Positions 1 through 11,705 of a stretch of 64,000 nucleotides of DNA are shown here, one piece after another. Positions within the stretch are counted from its first letter, which is position 1. Each line of letters starts with the position of its first letter. The notes beneath the pieces were generated by a model. That model saw only the letters and a list, made by a program, of their open reading frames with translations, did not search any database and was not told where the DNA came from. The position numbers and the translations under genes are program-made. Source of the DNA: Pseudomonas eucalypticola (GTDB taxonomy: Bacteria > Pseudomonadota > Gammaproteobacteria > Pseudomonadales > Pseudomonadaceae); assembly GCF_013374995.1 (NCBI RefSeq), contig NZ_CP056030.1, forward strand, positions 3,814,501 through 3,878,500. The letters are read 5' to 3'.

Positions 1-285
1 AACGCCATCAAGGTCAACCTGCCGAAGACCGACGCCGTGGCCCCCGCCGAGAAGAAAGACCCGGTGGTGGTCAGCGTCGACCAGGACGGCAAATTCTTCC
101 TGGCCAAGAGCGAAGTCGCCCCCGAACTGCTGGAAAAAAGCCTCTCGGACGTCAAGGCCAAGGACCCCGAGGTGCGTGTCCAGCTGCAAGCGGACACCAG
201 CGTGAACTATGGCCAGGTGGCCAAGGCCATGGCTTCGATCGAACGCTCGGGCATCACCAGGATTTCGGTGATGACCTCGCGGTAA
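1..285 (+). CDS. exbD: ExbD/TolR-family protein, C-terminal part (5' end outside window)
   Basis: An open frame runs from base 1 to a TAA at 283-285 and encodes the last 94 residues of an ExbD/TolR-type protein. The residues have the family's periplasmic pattern: a VVVSVDQDGKFFLAKSEV strand, then a stretch on parallel evaluation (VQLQADTSVNYGQVAKAMAS) and an ending in a short strand. ExbD works with ExbB in the inner membrane to pass proton-motive force to TonB. The N-terminal membrane anchor lies outside the window. The next gene downstream is a TonB-dependent receptor, which fits an energising role. TolR is the main alternative, but TolR normally sits in a tol-pal cluster. Confidence 0.85.
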   Translation, partial: NAIKVNLPKTDAVAPAEKKDPVVVSVDQDGKFFLAKSEVAPELLEKSLSDVKAKDPEVRVQLQADTSVNYGQVAKAMASIERSGITRISVMTSR

Positions 286-293
286 GACGCGGA

Positions 294-320
294 GCCGGGC
301 GGGGGCTGTAGCAGCCCGGC
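294..320 (+). terminator. Stem-loop just after exbD
   Basis: GCCGGGC (294-300) can pair with GCCCGGC (314-320), and an alternative inner stem GGGCTG/CAGCCC (303-317) is also possible. It starts 8 bases after the ExbD stop. There is no T-tract, so it may be a weak terminator or a REP-like unit. Confidence 0.3.
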
Positions 321-354
321 TACGCGCCAGTACCAGCCGTTCCACCCCTGTGCG

Positions 355-396
355 GTGCCCCTTGGGCACTGCAGGGCAGCGGCTTGCTTGAAGCAA
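355..396 (+). promoter_or_regulatory. Palindromes in the leader of the TonB receptor gene
   Basis: Two perfect short palindromes precede the receptor gene: GTGCCC-CTT-GGGCAC at 355-369 and TTGCTT-G-AAGCAA at 384-396. The second is AT-richer and operator-like. I do not see a good Fur box in 286-486. Function is inferred only from position. Confidence 0.25.
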
Positions 397-486
397 AGGA
401 GTTTATCCGGGGCCGGCACAACCCATCCGGAAACCAGAGGGCTCACAAGGCCATTTCACAAACGTCTGAAAAAGTCGGAAATTACC

Positions 487-3177
487 ATGCTGATGAGTTT
501 TCCACGTTTTACCCTCAAACCACTGGCGGCCACCCTGCAACGGCATCGCCTGGTGCCCTTGTACGTGATGGCCATGGGCATGGGCACCGTGCAGGCCGCC
601 GACGACAGCAGCACCGCAGCGGTCGTGGCGCCCGCCACCACGCAGCTGCAGAAAGTTGAAGTGACCGGCTCGGCCATTCGCCGGGTCGACGCCGAGACGG
701 CCGTACCAGTGACGATCCTGCGCGCCGCCGAGCTGGAGAAACAGGGGGTGACCACCACCGCCGAGCTGATGCAGCGCATCACCGGCAACAACTCGATCGG
801 CAACTCGGCCGGCTCCGTGGGCGCCGCCACCGGCGGCGCCAGCTTCGCCGACATGCGCGGCATCGGTGCCAACAAGACGTTGGTGTTGCTCAACGGCCGG
901 CGCCTGGCCAACAACGCCATGTCAGGGACCGATTCTCAGGGCGGCGCGGTCGACCTGAACATGATCCCCTTCGCCGCCATCGACCGCGTCGAAGTGTTGC
1001 GTGACGGCGCCTCAGCCCTGTATGGCACCGATGCCATCGGCGGCGTGATCAACTTCATCACCAAGAAATCGCTGACCGATGGCACCCTCACCCTGGGCGG
1101 CGAAAACCCCACCAACAGCGGTGGTGGCGGCAGCAAGGACATGAGTGGCAGCTGGGGCTACGGTGACCTGGACAAGGACCGTTTCAACGTCATGGGCGTG
1201 TTCAACTACCGCACCCAGCAAAACCTGGACGCCAACGACCGCAGTTTCGACCAGGACTACGTGCCCGGCCGCGGCCTGGACAACACCTCCGGCACCGCCT
1301 TCCCCGGCAACTACAGCCAGAACGGCAACGCCGCCAACCCGTTGGGCACCGCGTGCAGCGGCGCCAACCTGATCGCCAGCAACGGCGTGTGCCGCTACAG
1401 CACCCGAAACTCGATCGACCTGCTGCCGCAGACCGAATCCACGTCGTTCTTCGGCAAGGCGACCGGCAAGCTGGCGGACGACCACAACGTCAACCTGGAA
1501 TACTTCTGGTCGCGCAACAACAACAGCACCACCGTCGCCCCGGCGCCCCTGACGGGTCTCAGCCTGGCGCCCTCCTCGCCTTACTACCCCGGCAACGGCA
1601 TTACCCCCCTGCCCACCGGTTTCGCCCTGGACCCCACCCAACCGGTGGACGTGAACTGGCGCGAAACGGCTGCCGGTGACCGCGAATCCAAAGACCAGAA
1701 CACCAGCCAGCGCCTGGTGCTGAGCTTCGATGGCACCGTCGGCGGCTGGGACTACAACGTCGGCGCCGGCTATAACCAGAACCAGGTGTACAACAGTGTC
1801 ACCGGGGGCTATGCCAGCGATTCGGCGCTGACCAGCGGCCTGGACAGCGGCCTGCTCAACCCCTTCGGTGCGCAAAGCGCCGCCGGCCAGGCCTACATCG
1901 ACGCCAACACCTACCATGGCGCCTATGCGGTGTCCACGGGCCGCGTGGCGTCGCTGGATGGCAAGGTCACCCGCGAGATCGGTGACTGGTTCGGTGCAGG
2001 CCCCGTGGGCCTGGCCTTGGGCGGCGAGTACCGCAAGGAGAAATACCACGAGTCGGTGGCCGATTGGGCCGGCGACCTGTCGAGCCTGGGCGTCGACCCC
2101 AACAGCTCGGTCTCGGGCGAGCGCAGCATCAGCGCCGAGTATGCCGAGATCAACGTGCCGGTGATCGACAGCCTGGAACTGGGCGCCGCGGTTCGCCACG
2201 ACAAGTACAGCGACTTTGGCAGCACCACCAACCCCAAGTACACCTTCCGCTTCCAACCCTTCAAGGAATTGGTGATGCGCGGTGCCTACAGTGAAGGCTT
2301 CCGGGCCCCCTCGCTGTATGAACTGAACAACCCCACCTACACCACGTTCACCCAAGGCAACTACAACGACCCTACCCTGTGCGCCGGCGGCGTCGTGCGC
2401 CCAGGCGGCAACGGTGGCCGCGACTGCAACCAGCAATTCCTCAACAGCACCGGCGGCAACCAGGACCTCAAGCCCGAGACAGCACGCAACGTCACCCTGG
2501 GCTTCGTCTACCAGCCCGTGCGCAACCTCTCCATGGGGCTGGATTTCTGGTGGATCAAGATCGCCGGGCAGATCGAGGAGTTTCCCGAGTCCGAGGTGTT
2601 CGCCAACCCTGAGCTGTACAGCGACCGTATCGTGCGCGCCGCTGACGGTTCCATCGACCATATCGTGACGGGCCTGGCCAACCTGGGTAACGTGAAAACC
2701 AGTGGTATCGACGTCAGCCTCGACTACCGCTTCCCGCAGACCACCTTCGGCCAGTTCGGCCTGGACCTGCAGGGCACGTACGTCACCCGCTACGATTACC
2801 AGCAGATCATCGGCGGTGCCTATACCGACCGCGTCGGCGACTTCCAGGGCGACCAGGTGGCACAGCGCTGGAAACACAACATCACCGGCAGCTGGAACTA
2901 CGATGCCTACCGCGCTTCGGTGACCAACCGCTTCACCACCGGCTACAACGACTACGACCCCACCACCCACAGCCGCGTCAGCTCGTATTCGCTGTGGGAC
3001 CTGTCGGCCGGCTACACCTTCGACAAGGTGCTGGACCTGGACGTGGGCGTGAAGAACGTGTTCGACCGCGACCCACCGTTCTCCAACCAGGCCTACACCT
3101 TCCAGAGCGGCTACGACCCGCGCTACACCGACCCGTTGGGCCGAACCCTGTTCGCGCGCATGACTTACCACTTCTGA
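487..3177 (+). CDS. TonB-dependent outer-membrane receptor
   Basis: This encodes 896 residues. The ATG at 487 is preferred over an earlier in-frame ATG because a signal peptide follows (cleavage near VQAADD). A plug domain comes next: LQKVEVTGSAIRR is TonB-box-like, and DMRGIGANKTLVLLNGRRL, RVEVLRDGASALYGTDAIGG and VINFITKK are classic plug motifs. The rest is a 22-strand barrel with FRAPSLYELN and the terminal RTLFARMTYHF ending in Phe. It imports a ligand across the outer membrane using TonB/ExbB/ExbD. The ligand is not readable from sequence. An ExbD gene lies 5' and the YejABEF peptide importer lies 3', so a peptide-like or peptide-conjugate ligand is plausible. Confidence 0.93.
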   Translation: MLMSFPRFTLKPLAATLQRHRLVPLYVMAMGMGTVQAADDSSTAAVVAPATTQLQKVEVTGSAIRRVDAETAVPVTILRAAELEKQGVTTTAELMQRITGNNSIGNSAGSVGAATGGASFADMRGIGANKTLVLLNGRRLANNAMSGTDSQGGAVDLNMIPFAAIDRVEVLRDGASALYGTDAIGGVINFITKKSLTDGTLTLGGENPTNSGGGGSKDMSGSWGYGDLDKDRFNVMGVFNYRTQQNLDANDRSFDQDYVPGRGLDNTSGTAFPGNYSQNGNAANPLGTACSGANLIASNGVCRYSTRNSIDLLPQTESTSFFGKATGKLADDHNVNLEYFWSRNNNSTTVAPAPLTGLSLAPSSPYYPGNGITPLPTGFALDPTQPVDVNWRETAAGDRESKDQNTSQRLVLSFDGTVGGWDYNVGAGYNQNQVYNSVTGGYASDSALTSGLDSGLLNPFGAQSAAGQAYIDANTYHGAYAVSTGRVASLDGKVTREIGDWFGAGPVGLALGGEYRKEKYHESVADWAGDLSSLGVDPNSSVSGERSISAEYAEINVPVIDSLELGAAVRHDKYSDFGSTTNPKYTFRFQPFKELVMRGAYSEGFRAPSLYELNNPTYTTFTQGNYNDPTLCAGGVVRPGGNGGRDCNQQFLNSTGGNQDLKPETARNVTLGFVYQPVRNLSMGLDFWWIKIAGQIEEFPESEVFANPELYSDRIVRAADGSIDHIVTGLANLGNVKTSGIDVSLDYRFPQTTFGQFGLDLQGTYVTRYDYQQIIGGAYTDRVGDFQGDQVAQRWKHNITGSWNYDAYRASVTNRFTTGYNDYDPTTHSRVSSYSLWDLSAGYTFDKVLDLDVGVKNVFDRDPPFSNQAYTFQSGYDPRYTDPLGRTLFARMTYHF

Positions 3178-3232
3178 ACGAGGTCGACGGGGCTGCGCTC
3201 CGGCCCCCACCGACCCGCCTGCGACATCGCAC

Positions 3233-3262
3233 CCCCGGCGCGCTCCACGCCGGGGCTTTTTT
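3233..3262 (+). terminator. Rho-independent terminator after the TonB receptor
   Basis: CCCCGGCG (3233-3240) pairs with CGCCGGGG (3248-3255) around a 7-base loop, followed by CTTTTTT. The strength suggests the receptor and yejABEF are mostly separate transcripts, with yejA starting only 41 bases later. Confidence 0.9.
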
Positions 3263-3302
3263 CCAGGCCTTGAGTGTTACCGCGGTTCGAGGATTAGCCA
3301 CC

Positions 3303-5165
3303 ATGCCCCACCCCATCAAGACCCTGCTGTGCGTCTGCGCGGCCAGCCTGCTGAGCCTGGCGGCCCAGGCCGAACCGGTCACGGCCATGACCGTGTACGG
3401 CGAAGCGCCCAAATACCCGGCGAACTTCCAGCACTTCGACTACGTGAACCCCGACGCGCCCAAGGGCGGGTCGCTGAGCCGCTCCGCCATGGAGATTGGC
3501 CAGTTCAATTACATCCTGCCCTACGTGGACCAGGGCACCGGCGTGGTCCAGGCCGATACCTGGCTGTACTCGCCCCTGGCCTACCGCTCGCTGGACGAGC
3601 CCTACACGGTCTACGGCCTGATCGCCGAGAAAATCGAACGCGCCCCCGATGGGCTGTGGGTGCGTTTCTACCTCAACCCCAAGGCGCGTTTTCAGGACGG
3701 GACACCCATCACCGCCCAGGACGTGGCCTTCACCTACCACTTGCTGATGACCAAGGCCAGCCTGAGCTTCAGGCTGCTGTACGGCGACGTCGACGACGTG
3801 GTGGTCGAAGGCCCGCGGCAAGTGCGCTTTACTTTCAAGAACAACCTCAACCGCACCTTGCCGCTGGACCTGGCCTCGATGCGGGTGATGCCCGAGCACT
3901 ACTGGAAAGACCACGACTTCGCCAGCGGCGGCGGCTTCGAGCCGCCTTTGGGCAGCGGCCCGTACCGGGTCACCCGCGTGGACCCCGGACGCAGCATCAC
4001 CTTTACCCGCAACCCGGACTGGTGGGCCAAGGACCTGCCCGTGAGCCGCGGCCTGTACAACTTCGACACCCTGACCGTGAACTTCTATGGCGACACCGAA
4101 GTGGCCCGGCAACTGCTGCAGGCCCAGGCGTTCGATTACAACCGCGAGTTCTCCGCCAGCGGTTATGCCGTGGGCTACCAGAGCCCGGTGCTCGACGACG
4201 GGCGCCTGCAGCAGCGGATCCTGGCCCCCAACCTGCCCGTGGGCGCCCAGGGCTTCGTGTTCAACCTGCAACGGCCGATCTTCCAGGACCGTCGCGTGCG
4301 CCAGGCGCTGTCACTGCTGTGGGATTTCGACTGGGCCAACCGGCAGATCATGCGCAGCTTCTACACCCGCCAGGACAGCTATTTCCCCAAGAGCGAGATG
4401 GCCGCCACGCAACTGCCGGACGCCCAGGAACTGGCCATCCTGGAGCCCCTGCGCGGCAAGATCCCCGATGAGGTGTTCACTCAGGTCTACCACTCGCCCC
4501 GAACCGATGGCAGCGGCAACCTCCGCGACCAGCAGCTGCAAGCCCTCAAGCTGCTGGCCGAGGCCGGCTGGCACCCGCTGCACAACAAACTGGTGAATGC
4601 CCAGGGCGAGCAACTGAAGTTCACCTTCCTGGACGGCCAGGGTGGCTTCGACCGCCTGCTGCTGCCCATGAAGCGCAGCCTGGCGCAGATCGGTATCGAC
4701 ATGGAATTGCGGCGCATCGACGCCGGCCAGTACAACAACCTGATGAATGCCCGCGACTACGACTTCATCGTGGTGCAATTCCCGCGCAGCGGCGACCCGA
4801 TCATTTCCCCCGGCCGTGAGCTGTACAACCTGTACGCCAGCGCCAGTGCCACGCAACCGGGCAGCTCCAACTTCATGGTGCTGCGCGACCCGGCCGTGGA
4901 CAGCCTGATCGACGGCCTGGTCAAGGCCGACAGCCGCGACGCCATGGTCCATTACGCCCGGGCCCTGGACCGGGTGCTGCAGTGGGGTTACTACTCGATC
5001 CAGAACTACTACGCCCCCGGCACTCCCACCGTGTACCTCAACCGCTTCGGCATGCCCAAGGTGCCGCCCACCTACGATGTGGGCCTGGACACCTGGTGGC
5101 AGGTCAGCCCCAAGCCCCTGAACAACCTGCAAATGAGCGCCCTGGCGAACAAGGAGGAGCACTGA
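3303..5165 (+). CDS. yejA: Periplasmic peptide-binding protein YejA
   Basis: The product is a 620-residue family 5 extracellular solute-binding protein. The start at 3303 gives a clean signal peptide ([23 protein letters not shown]) before the mature [16 protein letters not shown]. YejA-type features include [46 protein letters not shown] and [19 protein letters not shown]. YejA is the binding protein of the YejABEF importer, known in E. coli for uptake of oligopeptides and the peptide-nucleotide antibiotic microcin C. yejB starts 1 base after its stop, so the four genes form an operon. Family and subfamily assignment are firm; the true substrate here is unknown. Confidence 0.92.
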   Translation: MPHPIKTLLCVCAASLLSLAAQAEPVTAMTVYGEAPKYPANFQHFDYVNPDAPKGGSLSRSAMEIGQFNYILPYVDQGTGVVQADTWLYSPLAYRSLDEPYTVYGLIAEKIERAPDGLWVRFYLNPKARFQDGTPITAQDVAFTYHLLMTKASLSFRLLYGDVDDVVVEGPRQVRFTFKNNLNRTLPLDLASMRVMPEHYWKDHDFASGGGFEPPLGSGPYRVTRVDPGRSITFTRNPDWWAKDLPVSRGLYNFDTLTVNFYGDTEVARQLLQAQAFDYNREFSASGYAVGYQSPVLDDGRLQQRILAPNLPVGAQGFVFNLQRPIFQDRRVRQALSLLWDFDWANRQIMRSFYTRQDSYFPKSEMAATQLPDAQELAILEPLRGKIPDEVFTQVYHSPRTDGSGNLRDQQLQALKLLAEAGWHPLHNKLVNAQGEQLKFTFLDGQGGFDRLLLPMKRSLAQIGIDMELRRIDAGQYNNLMNARDYDFIVVQFPRSGDPIISPGRELYNLYASASATQPGSSNFMVLRDPAVDSLIDGLVKADSRDAMVHYARALDRVLQWGYYSIQNYYAPGTPTVYLNRFGMPKVPPTYDVGLDTWWQVSPKPLNNLQMSALANKEEH

Positions 5166-5166
5166 G

Positions 5167-6231
5167 ATGCTGCGTTATATCGGCCGTCGGCTGTTGCTGA
5201 TCATCCCCACCCTGCTGTGCATCCTGGTGGTCAACTTCGTCATCGTCCAGGCCGCGCCCGGCGGCCCGGTGGAGCAGGCCATCGCCCGCCTGCAGGGCGC
5301 TGGCAGCCAGGGTATCGGCGGTGGCGGCGGCGAACGCGCGGGCGGCAGCGGCAGCCGTTCCAGCCGCGGGCTGGACCCGGCGCTGATCGAGGAGATCAAG
5401 CACCACTACGGCTTCGACAAGCCCATGCACGAACGCCTGCTGCTGATGCTGGACAACTACGCCCACCTGGACTTCGGCACCAGCTTCTTCCGGGGTGCGC
5501 CGGTGACCACGTTGATCGCCCAGAAGATTCCCACCACGTTGTCGCTGGGCCTGTGGGCGACCTTGATCACCTACCTGATCTCCATCCCCCTGGGCATCCG
5601 CAAGGCGGTGCACCACGGCACCCGCTTCGACGTATGGACCAGCACGGCGATCATCGTTGGCTACGCCATGCCGGCGTTTCTGTTCGCCATCCTGCTGATC
5701 GTGATGTTCGCCGGCGGCAGTTACCTGGACTGGTTCCCGGTGCAAGGCCTGGTGTCGGAAAACTTCGACCAGCTCTCGCCCCTGGGCAAGGTCGGTGACT
5801 ACCTGTGGCACCTGGTGCTGCCGGTCAGTGCCCTGGTGATCGGCGGCTTCGCCACCCTCACCATCCTGACCAAGAACAGCTTCCTCAACGAGATCAGCCG
5901 CCAGTACGTGACCACGGCCAAGGCCAAGGGCCTGACCGAGCACCGCACCCTGTATGGCCACGTGTTTCGCAACGCCATGCTGCTGGTGCTGGCCGGCATT
6001 CCCCAGGCGCTCATCGATGTGTTCTTCGCCGGTTCGCTGTTGATCGAAACCATCTTCAACCTCGATGGCATCGGCCGCATGAGTTACGACGCGGCGGTGT
6101 CGCGCGACTACCCCGTGGTGTTCGGCACCCTGTTTCTGTTCACCCTGTTCGGCCTGTTGATCAAGCTGGTGGGCGACCTGTGCTACACCCTGGTCGACCC
6201 GCGCATCGACTTTTCGGCGAGGACTGCCTGA
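5167..6231 (+). CDS. yejB: Peptide ABC transporter permease YejB
   Basis: This is a 354-residue DppB-type inner-membrane permease. It has an N-terminal membrane segment, then a long Gly/Ser-rich linker at about residues 40-62 ([20 protein letters not shown]). YejB proteins carry an insertion at the same place. The conserved [18 protein letters not shown] cytoplasmic loop and final LVDPRIDF match the E. coli YejB pattern. It forms the translocation channel with YejE. Its stop overlaps the ATG of yejE by one base (TGATG), indicating translational coupling. Confidence 0.93.
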   Translation: MLRYIGRRLLLIIPTLLCILVVNFVIVQAAPGGPVEQAIARLQGAGSQGIGGGGGERAGGSGSRSSRGLDPALIEEIKHHYGFDKPMHERLLLMLDNYAHLDFGTSFFRGAPVTTLIAQKIPTTLSLGLWATLITYLISIPLGIRKAVHHGTRFDVWTSTAIIVGYAMPAFLFAILLIVMFAGGSYLDWFPVQGLVSENFDQLSPLGKVGDYLWHLVLPVSALVIGGFATLTILTKNSFLNEISRQYVTTAKAKGLTEHRTLYGHVFRNAMLLVLAGIPQALIDVFFAGSLLIETIFNLDGIGRMSYDAAVSRDYPVVFGTLFLFTLFGLLIKLVGDLCYTLVDPRIDFSARTA

Positions 6232-7253
6232 TGTTTCACCTCTCCCCCCTGGGCCAGCGCCGGCTGGCCGCGTTCAAGGCCAACCGCCGCGGCTGGTGGT
6301 CCCTGTGGCTGTTCATGGCACTGCTGGTGACGTGCCTGTGCAGCGAGTTGATCGCCAACGACAAACCCTTGCTGATCAGCGTCGACGGCACCCTCTATTA
6401 CCCCATCCTGCATGAGTACCAGGAGACTGATTTCGGCGGCCAGTTGCCCTTCGAACCGGACTACCGCAGCCAGTACGTGCGCGACCTGATCAGCGCCAAG
6501 GGTGGCTGGATGCTGTTCCCGCCTATTCCGTTCAGCGACCAGTCGGTGAACTACGACCTGAGCCAGCCTTCACCCAGCCCGCCCACGGCGCAGAACTGGC
6601 TGGGCACCGACCAGCAGGCCCGCGACGTGCTGGCCCGGGCGCTATATGGGGCGCGGGTGTCGATCCTGTTTGCCCTGATCCTGACCCTGGTCAGCGGTTT
6701 GATCGGTGTGTCGGCCGGGGCGCTGCAGGGTTTCTACGGCGGCTGGGTCGACCTGGTGGGCCAGCGCCTGCAGGAAATCTGGTCGGGGCTGCCGGTGCTT
6801 TACCTGCTGATCATCCTCTCCGGCTTCGTCGCCCCAGGCTTCTGGTGGCTGCTGGGGATCATGGCGCTGTTCTCCTGGCTGGCCCTGGTGGACGTCGTGC
6901 GCGCCGAGTTCCTGCGTGGGCGCAGCCTGGAGTACGTCAAGGCCGCACGCGCCCTGGGCGTGACCGATGGCGTGTTGATGCGCCGGCACATCCTGCCCAA
7001 TGCCATGACCAGCACCCTCACCTATCTACCCTTTATCCTCACGGGCGCCATTTCCACCCTCACCGCCCTGGATTTTCTCGGCTTCGGCATGCCTGCTGGC
7101 AGCGCCTCCCTCGGTGAGCTGGTGGGCGAAGCGAAGCAGAACCTGCAAGCGCCCTGGCTGGGGCTGACCGCCTTCTTCGTCCTGGCACTGATTCTCTCGC
7201 TACTGGTGTTCATCGGCGAAGCCTGCCGTGACGCGTTCGACCCAAGGACCTGA
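6231..7253 (+). CDS. yejE: Peptide ABC transporter permease YejE
   Basis: The product is a 340-residue DppC-type permease. It has the large periplasmic segment after the first membrane helix that is typical of YejE (ELIANDKPLLISVDGTLYYP ... LGTDQQARDVLARALYG) and the EAA-type loop around LGVTDGVLMRRHILPNAM. The start is fixed by the 1-base overlap with yejB. It pairs with YejB; the ATPase YejF begins 2 bases after its stop. Confidence 0.92.
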   Translation: MFHLSPLGQRRLAAFKANRRGWWSLWLFMALLVTCLCSELIANDKPLLISVDGTLYYPILHEYQETDFGGQLPFEPDYRSQYVRDLISAKGGWMLFPPIPFSDQSVNYDLSQPSPSPPTAQNWLGTDQQARDVLARALYGARVSILFALILTLVSGLIGVSAGALQGFYGGWVDLVGQRLQEIWSGLPVLYLLIILSGFVAPGFWWLLGIMALFSWLALVDVVRAEFLRGRSLEYVKAARALGVTDGVLMRRHILPNAMTSTLTYLPFILTGAISTLTALDFLGFGMPAGSASLGELVGEAKQNLQAPWLGLTAFFVLALILSLLVFIGEACRDAFDPRT

Positions 7254-7255
7254 CC

Positions 7256-8875
<1,620 letters not shown>

Positions 8876-8934
8876 GTCTGGGAGGGCTGGGCCAGGCTGT
8901 GTTGGCGGTGGGCCTGATGGGGCGTGGCGTTTGT

Positions 8935-8957
8935 GACGCGGCCAGGTCCGCTGCTAC
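8935..8957. repeat. Single REP arm (type B) covering the xylR stop codon
   Basis: These 23 bases are identical to one arm of the REP pair at 16996-17081. Read on the minus strand, the arm begins GTAGCAGCGG and its TAG is the stop codon of xylR. No second arm is visible nearby. Confidence 0.75.
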
Positions 8958-10129
8958 GACCTGGCGCGTTGATATTCACCCGGGGTGCAGCCGAATTCGC
9001 GCCGGAACACCGTGTGCAGGTACTGCGCCGATTTGAACCCGCAGCGCCCCGCCACTTCCGCGATCGCCACGCCACCCGGTGCCAGTTGGCTGGCCGCGGC
9101 GCCCAGCTTGAAGCGCAGGATCTCGTCATGCACGGTGCAGCCCCGGGCCTTGCGGAAGTGCGATTCCAATGATGACCGGGAAACCCCCACGTACGCTGCC
9201 ACCTGGGCGGTCTTGATGCCCTGGCATGCATACTGGCGAATGAAGTGCAGCGCCTGCATCACGTAGGGGTCGCCCATGGGCTGATGCAGGCTGGAGGCTT
9301 GCACGTTGACGGCGTCGGGCGGTATCAGGATCTGCACACCGGCGCCGGGTTTGCCATGCAGCATCTGGTGCAGCAGGTGCGCAGCAGTGCGGCCCATGGC
9401 TTCGGTGCCCTGGATCACCGAACTGAGCGGCACCCTCGTGAGGGTGCGGGTGAGCGGGTCGTTGTCGATGCCGATCAAGGCCACCTGATCCGGCACGGCG
9501 ATACCGGCGGTCAGGCAGGCCTGCAGCAGTTGCCGGGCGCGGGCGTCGGTGACGGCAATAATGCCGATGGGTTTGGGCAGGCTGTGCAGCCAGGCGATCT
9601 GCTGCTCGACCGCGCTGTCCCACAGCGGTGCGCTGGTGCCCAAGCCCCGGTAGACCTCGCCCTGCAGGCCGTCGCGGCGCATCAGGTGCAGAAAAGCCTT
9701 TTCCCGCTCCTGGGCCCAGCGGTTGGCTTGGGCGGGTGGCAGGCTGAAGCAGGCAAAACGGTTCAGGCCGGCTTCGATCAGGTGGTCATAGGCCATTTTC
9801 ACCAGAGCGGCGTTGTCGGTGGCCACGTAGGGGATGTGCCGGGGGTAGGCGCGTGGGTCTTCATAGGAGCCGCCCACCGCCACCACCGGCATCGAGATCC
9901 CCGCCAGGGCCTCGCCGATCAGTGGGTCATCGAAGTCGGCAATGATGCCGTCGCCTTGCCAGCGCTCGATGCCCTTGAGCCGGCACAGGAAATCCTCCTC
10001 CAGAAACAGGTCCCACGCCACGCGCGTGCTGCTCAGGTAGTTGCCGATACCGGCGATGACACCTCGGTCGTAGACCTTGCTGCCGTTGAACAACAGGGCG
10101 ATGCGGTGGGCAGGGGGTAGGCTTTTCAT
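8954..10129 (-). CDS. xylR: XylR, xylose-responsive AraC-family activator
   Basis: The product is 391 residues from an ATG at 10129; upstream ATGs at 10147 and 10186 are in frame, but E. coli XylR begins at the equivalent of HRIALLFNGSKVYDRGV. Residues 10 to about 270 form a LacI/periplasmic-binding-protein-like sensor domain (EEDFLCRLKGIERWQGDGIIADFDD, AVTDARARQLLQACL). The last 100 or so residues hold an AraC-type double helix-turn-helix (VAAYVGVSRSSLESHFRKARG, VAGRCGFKSAQYLHTVFRREFGCTPGEYQ). It should activate xylA and xylFGH when D-xylose binds. It is transcribed divergently from xylA. Its stop codon lies inside a REP arm. Confidence 0.93.
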   Translation of the reverse strand: MKSLPPAHRIALLFNGSKVYDRGVIAGIGNYLSSTRVAWDLFLEEDFLCRLKGIERWQGDGIIADFDDPLIGEALAGISMPVVAVGGSYEDPRAYPRHIPYVATDNAALVKMAYDHLIEAGLNRFACFSLPPAQANRWAQEREKAFLHLMRRDGLQGEVYRGLGTSAPLWDSAVEQQIAWLHSLPKPIGIIAVTDARARQLLQACLTAGIAVPDQVALIGIDNDPLTRTLTRVPLSSVIQGTEAMGRTAAHLLHQMLHGKPGAGVQILIPPDAVNVQASSLHQPMGDPYVMQALHFIRQYACQGIKTAQVAAYVGVSRSSLESHFRKARGCTVHDEILRFKLGAAASQLAPGGVAIAEVAGRCGFKSAQYLHTVFRREFGCTPGEYQRARS

Positions 10130-10184
10130 TGTCGTTGTCCTGACCATGGGCTGGTTTGCACCCTGGCAAGCGTAGCCGCTGCGC

Positions 10185-10234
10185 AAAATCGCACACCACT
10201 TTGGTGATTTTCATGACGGCCGGCCTCGGCCGTC
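10185..10234 (+). promoter_or_regulatory. Candidate XylR operator and xylA promoter region
   Basis: The divergent xylR-xylA gap holds an inverted pair AAAATC (10185-10190) and GATTTT (10206-10211). Directly after it is a perfect hairpin, GACGGCCG-GCCT-CGGCCGTC (10215-10234). A -10-like TAGTAT lies at 10239-10244 with no convincing -35, as expected for an activator-dependent promoter. Assignment to XylR is by position only. Confidence 0.4.
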
Positions 10235-10277
10235 TCGCTAGTATCAGCACACCGCCAAGAACAATAAGGACGCCGCC

Positions 10278-11594
10278 ATGCCGTACTTCCCTGCTGTGGA
10301 CAAGATCCGCTACGAGGGCCCCGCCAGTGAGTCGCCCCTGGCGTTCCGTCACTATGAAGCCGACCAACAGGTGCTGGGCAAACCGATGCGCGAGCACCTG
10401 CGCATGGCCGCCTGTTATTGGCACACTTTCGTGTGGCCGGGCGCCGACATGTTCGGCGTGGGCACCTTCCAGCGTCCGTGGCACGGCACGGGCAACCCCC
10501 TGGAACTGGCCATCGGCAAGGCCGAGGCGGCGTTCGAGTTCTTCTCCAAACTGGGCATCGACTATTACAGCTTCCACGACACCGACGTGGCCCCGGAAGG
10601 CAGCTCGCTGAAGGAATACCAGCACAATTTCGCGCACATGGTCGACCACCTGGAACGCCACCAGCAGGACACCGGCATCCAGTTGCTGTGGGGCACCGCC
10701 AATTGCTTCAGCAACCCGCGCTACGCCGCCGGGGCCGCCAGCAACCCGGACCCCGAGGTATTCGCCTATGCCGCGACCCAGGTGTACAACGCCCTGAACG
10801 CCACACTGCGCCTCAAGGGTGCCAACTATGTGCTGTGGGGCGGCCGTGAGGGCTACGAGACCCTGCTCAACACCGACCTCAAGCGCGAGCGCGAGCAACT
10901 GGGGCGCTTCATGCGCATGGTGGTGGAACACAAGCACGCCATCGGCTTCAAGGGTGACCTGCTGATCGAGCCCAAGCCCCAGGAGCCCACCAAGCACCAG
11001 TACGACTACGACAGCGCCACGGTGTTCGGCTTCCTGCAGCAGTTCGGCCTGGAAGCGGAAATCAAGGTCAACATCGAAGCCAACCACGCCACCCTGGCGG
11101 GCCACAGTTTTCACCACGAGATCGCCACCGCCCTGTCCCTGGGCATCTTTGGCAGCATCGACGCCAACCGCGGCGACCCGCAGAACGGCTGGGACACCGA
11201 CCAGTTTCCCAACAGCGTCGAGGAAATGACCCTGGCCACCTACGAGATCATCAAGGCCGGAGGATTCCGCAGCGGCGGTTTCAACTTCGACGCCAAGGTA
11301 CGGCGCCAGAGCGTGGATGAGGTGGACCTGTTCCACGGCCATGTGGCGGCCATGGACGTGCTGGCCCTGGCCCTCAAGCGCGCCGCCGCCATGGTCGAGA
11401 ACGACCGGTTGCAACAGTTCAAGGAACAGCGCTACGCCGGTTGGCAGCAGCCCCTGGGGCAGAAAGTGCTGGCCGGCGAATTCACCCTGCAGACCCTGGC
11501 CGAACATGCCGTGGCCCAGGACCTCCACCCTCGGGCGGTCAGCGGCCGCCAGGAGATGCTCGAAGGCGTGGTCAACCGCTTTATCTACCCCTGA
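10278..11594 (+). CDS. xylA: D-xylose isomerase
   Basis: This is a 438-residue group II xylose isomerase, close to the 440 residues of E. coli XylA. It converts D-xylose to D-xylulose in the cytoplasm. Visible active-site and metal-binding segments are [27 protein letters not shown] (catalytic His/Asp), [34 protein letters not shown] and [34 protein letters not shown] before the ATG provides a ribosome-binding site. It is the first gene of xylAFGH. No xylulokinase follows, so the next step must be encoded elsewhere. Confidence 0.97.
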   Translation: MPYFPAVDKIRYEGPASESPLAFRHYEADQQVLGKPMREHLRMAACYWHTFVWPGADMFGVGTFQRPWHGTGNPLELAIGKAEAAFEFFSKLGIDYYSFHDTDVAPEGSSLKEYQHNFAHMVDHLERHQQDTGIQLLWGTANCFSNPRYAAGAASNPDPEVFAYAATQVYNALNATLRLKGANYVLWGGREGYETLLNTDLKREREQLGRFMRMVVEHKHAIGFKGDLLIEPKPQEPTKHQYDYDSATVFGFLQQFGLEAEIKVNIEANHATLAGHSFHHEIATALSLGIFGSIDANRGDPQNGWDTDQFPNSVEEMTLATYEIIKAGGFRSGGFNFDAKVRRQSVDEVDLFHGHVAAMDVLALALKRAAAMVENDRLQQFKEQRYAGWQQPLGQKVLAGEFTLQTLAEHAVAQDLHPRAVSGRQEMLEGVVNRFIYP

Positions 11595-11705
11595 GGCAAG
11601 CCGGCCGGTGACAAACGCGCTACAAAACTGTGCTCGTCATCGGCCGCCAGCATCTACAGTTTCATCGTCACTCGTGTCTCCAACAATAAAAAACGGACGC
11701 TCACC

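Noticed and set aside
1012..3210. Long open frame opposite the TonB receptor
   Set aside because: It is a GC-rich antisense shadow; the translated sequence is low-complexity and has no family features. The same applies to other long frames opposite real genes.
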